From Kiloniellales bacterium (GTDB lineage Bacteria; Pseudomonadota; Alphaproteobacteria; Kiloniellales; JAKSDN01): 8,266 nucleotides of DNA. Shown one piece after another: positions 6,568 through 8,266 of the stretch (within the stretch, counting starts at the first letter, position 1; each line of letters opens with the position of its first letter). The notes under the pieces were generated by a model. It was not told where the DNA came from. It searched no databases and was given only the letters and a program-made list of their open reading frames with translations. The position numbers and the translations under genes were made by a program. The stretch spans positions 1 to 8,266 of the forward strand of contig JAKSDN010001338.1 in NCBI GenBank assembly GCA_022360075.1, read 5' to 3'.

Positions 6568-7254
6568 TCACGGACGGTCGAGCGCGTATCCCGCCGAGCG
6601 CACCGTGCGGATCAAATCGATCTCGCCACCATTGTTGAGAGCCTTGCGCAGCCGGCGAATGTGGACGTCGACGGTGCGTGGCTCCACGTAGATATCCCGA
6701 CCCCAGACCGAGTCCAAAAGCTGCTCTCGGCTGAACACCCGCCCCGGATATTGCATGAGATGGCGCAGCAGGCGGAACTCGGTGGGCCCGAGATGGATGT
6801 CGCGGACGCCGCGCCGGACCCTGTGGCCGGCCAGGTCCATGATCAGATCCTCGAACTCGAGCAGCTCGCTGCCCAGGCCCGGCTGCGCCCGGCGCAGCAC
6901 CGCGCGCATGCGCGCGATCAGCTCCGCCGGCGAGAAGGGCTTCGTGACGTAGTCGTCGGCGCCGCTGTCGAGGCCGCGGACCTTGTCGGACTCCTCACCC
7001 TTTGCCGTCAGCATGATGATCGGCACTTCGCGCAGCTCCGGCGTGCGGCGGAAGCGCCGGCAGAGCTCGATCCCGGACATGAAGGGCAGCATCCAGTCGA
7101 GCAGGATGAGATCGGGGTTCTGCTCCTTGGCGAGGACCAGCGCCTCCTCGCCGTCCTCGGCGGCGGTCACGCCGAAGCCCTCGCGCTCCAGGTTGTAGCG
7201 CAGCAGCGTGACCAGAGCGGCCTCGTCTTCGACGATCAGGACTTGCGGCTTCAT
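6568..7254 (-). CDS. phoB: Phosphate regulon response regulator PhoB (OmpR family)
   Basis: PhoB is the transcription factor of the PhoR-PhoB two-component system. When phosphorylated under phosphate limitation it binds PHO boxes and activates pst and other genes. The receiver domain (1-120) has the acidic pocket E9-D10, phospho-acceptor D53 in LILLDWMLP, switch T83 and K105 in DDYVTKPF. The winged-helix DNA-binding domain (about 130-228) shows GPTEFRLLRHLM, a VEPRTVDVHIRRLRKAL recognition helix and the closing TVRSAGYAL hairpin. The 228 residues are full family length. The start overlaps the phoU stop as ATGA, with GGAG seven bases upstream inside phoU, so the two are translationally coupled. 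The partner kinase phoR is not in the window. Context with pstB and phoU makes PhoB rather than another OmpR regulator very likely. Confidence 0.95.
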   Translation of the reverse strand: MKPQVLIVEDEAALVTLLRYNLEREGFGVTAAEDGEEALVLAKEQNPDLILLDWMLPFMSGIELCRRFRRTPELREVPIIMLTAKGEESDKVRGLDSGADDYVTKPFSPAELIARMRAVLRRAQPGLGSELLEFEDLIMDLAGHRVRRGVRDIHLGPTEFRLLRHLMQYPGRVFSREQLLDSVWGRDIYVEPRTVDVHIRRLRKALNNGGEIDLIRTVRSAGYALDRP

Positions 7255-8012
7255 GGGCGCTCTCCGCTGCCTTCCGCGAGATCGATGACGCCTTCCCCGT
7301 CATCGGGCGCATTGACCGCCTGAAAGCTCGTCACGTCGCTCTTGGGCCGGCCGCCCTCCATACGCTCGCCGGTCACCATGAAGTGGATCGTCTCGGCGAT
7401 GTTGGTCGCGTGGTCGCCGATGCGCTCGATGTTCTTGGCGATGAAGAGCAGATGCGTACAAGGCGTGATGTGGCGCGGGTCCTCCATCATGTAGGTCAGG
7501 AGCTCGCGGAAGAGACTGGTGTACATCTCGTCGATCTCTTCGTCGCGCAGCCAGACCTCGTCGGCCTTGCGTACGTCGCCGGCGACATAGGCGTCGAGGG
7601 TGTCCTTGATGATGGTCTGGGCGAGCTGGGCCATGCGCGGAATTGCGAAGGCCGGCCTGACCGTCGGGCTTTGGCAAAGCACCTGCACCCGCTTCGCCAC
7701 GTTCTTGGCGTAGTCGCCGATCCGCTCCAGGTCGCTGGCGATCTTCAGCGCGCAGACCACGACCCGCAGGTCGTTGGCCATCGGCTGCCGGCGCGCCAGC
7801 ACCGCCACGGCGGCGTCATTCAGCTCGTGCTCCAGCGCATCGATGCGCTCGTCGTTCGCGACGACCCTGGCGGCGAGCTCCTCGTCGCGCTTGGAGAGCG
7901 CCTCGATCGCGTTGGAGAGCGCGGCCTCGGCCAGCCCGCCCATGCGCAGGATGGTGCCGTTGAGGGTCTCAAGCTCGTCGTCGAACGACGAGACGATGTG
8001 GTCCTGGCCCAT
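7251..8012 (-). CDS. phoU: Phosphate signalling protein PhoU
   Basis: PhoU is a peripheral cytoplasmic protein that links the PstSCAB transporter to the PhoR kinase, keeping the Pho regulon off when phosphate is plentiful. It is an all-alpha protein of two similar three-helix bundles. The family's metal-site repeats appear as DLERIGDYAKN (94-104) and NIERIGDHATN (194-204), exactly 100 residues apart. The opening FDDELETLNGTILRMGGLAE is also typical. At 253 residues it runs slightly past the usual 235-240, with a polar, probably disordered tail from about 220 (GGRPKSDVTSF onward, rich in Asp, Glu, Gly). It starts 52 bases after pstB; the ribosome site is weak. It overlaps phoB by four bases. 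Identity is strong from both sequence and context. Confidence 0.95.
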   Translation of the reverse strand: MGQDHIVSSFDDELETLNGTILRMGGLAEAALSNAIEALSKRDEELAARVVANDERIDALEHELNDAAVAVLARRQPMANDLRVVVCALKIASDLERIGDYAKNVAKRVQVLCQSPTVRPAFAIPRMAQLAQTIIKDTLDAYVAGDVRKADEVWLRDEEIDEMYTSLFRELLTYMMEDPRHITPCTHLLFIAKNIERIGDHATNIAETIHFMVTGERMEGGRPKSDVTSFQAVNAPDDGEGVIDLAEGSGERP

Positions 8013-8064
8013 GGTGCCCGTTGCTTCCCGTTCTCGCGAGGTGGATGGCGAAGCCGATCGCCGC

Positions 8065-8266
8065 TCAGCCGAAACGACCGGTGATGTAGCCCTGCGTCCG
8101 CTCGTCGCTGGGATTGGTGAAGATCTGCTCGGTGTCGTTGCACTCCACCAGGACGCCGAGATGGAAGAACGCGGTCTTCTGCGAGACGCGCGCGGCCTGC
8201 TGCATGGAGTGGGTCACGATGACGATGGTGAAGTTTTCCTTCAACTCGTCGATCAACTCCTCGATC
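8065..8266 (-). CDS. pstB: Phosphate ABC transporter ATP-binding protein PstB, C-terminal part (5' truncated by window edge)
   Basis: PstB is the ATPase of the high-affinity PstSCAB phosphate importer. Only the last 66 residues lie in the window, beginning [15 protein letters not shown]. The H-loop is visible in [15 protein letters not shown], followed by the PstB-type ending: [17 protein letters not shown], the [17 protein letters not shown] tail and the stop. The Walker A, Q-loop, signature and Walker B motifs lie beyond the right edge. The TTG at 8254-8256 (minus strand) is an internal leucine, not a start, because the frame continues open to the edge. Upstream pstS, pstC and pstA are expected outside. 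It heads the visible pstB-phoU-phoB-arsC run. Confidence 0.95.
   Translation of the reverse strand, partial: IEELIDELKENFTIVIVTHSMQQAARVSQKTAFFHLGVLVECNDTEQIFTNPSDERTQGYITGRFG

Noticed and set aside
6160..7323. 387-residue open frame on the plus strand across arsC, the gap and phoB
   Set aside because: It spans two confident genes on the opposite strand and has shadow-type composition.
8047..8062. GGCGA...TCGCC hairpin in the pstB-phoU gap
   Set aside because: A five-pair stem with no T-tract inside a continuous operon; it could be chance, and no role is supported.

Overview
The window is GC-rich, densely coding bacterial chromosome. It most likely comes from an alphaproteobacterium, possibly Rhodospirillales-like. 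This rests on codon usage, on the ...pstB-phoU-phoB gene order, and on protein sequences that look alphaproteobacterial; it is an inference from recalled families, not a search. Both ends are cut: the left edge lies inside typA and the right edge inside pstB.

Left block (about 1-5939, all on +). The C-terminal part of the ribosome-associated GTPase TypA/BipA overlaps an AmpG-type muropeptide permease by 11 bases. After a 66-base gap with a short palindrome comes a single-domain macro protein (YmdB/MacroD class) with a strong Shine-Dalgarno. Next is a large two-part protein: an NDP-forming acyl-CoA-synthetase-like module fused to a C-terminal GNAT acetyltransferase (Pat/PatZ architecture). Its synthetase part looks catalytically dead. 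Last is an AEC-family membrane transporter, separated from the Pat-like gene by a strong 11-bp hairpin that also argues for a later start codon than the longest reading frame.

Right block (about 5971-8266, all on -). Read in the direction of transcription this is pstB (C-terminus only), phoU, phoB (ATGA overlap with phoU) and, 87 bases further on, a thioredoxin-coupled-type arsenate reductase arsC. It is the end of a high-affinity phosphate uptake and control operon with an arsenate-handling gene attached. Arsenate enters cells through phosphate transporters, so the arrangement makes functional sense. The phoB-arsC gap holds a degenerate PHO-box-like direct repeat with an 11-base period and several small hairpins. 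The two blocks converge on a 31-base gap.

No mobile element, CRISPR array, tRNA or rRNA is seen, and there is no gene-free stretch longer than about 120 bases. I found no clear new multi-gene system. The most interesting points are the Pat-like protein with a deleted ATP-grasp segment, its neighbouring macro protein with a changed catalytic position, and the arsC attachment to the pst-pho operon.
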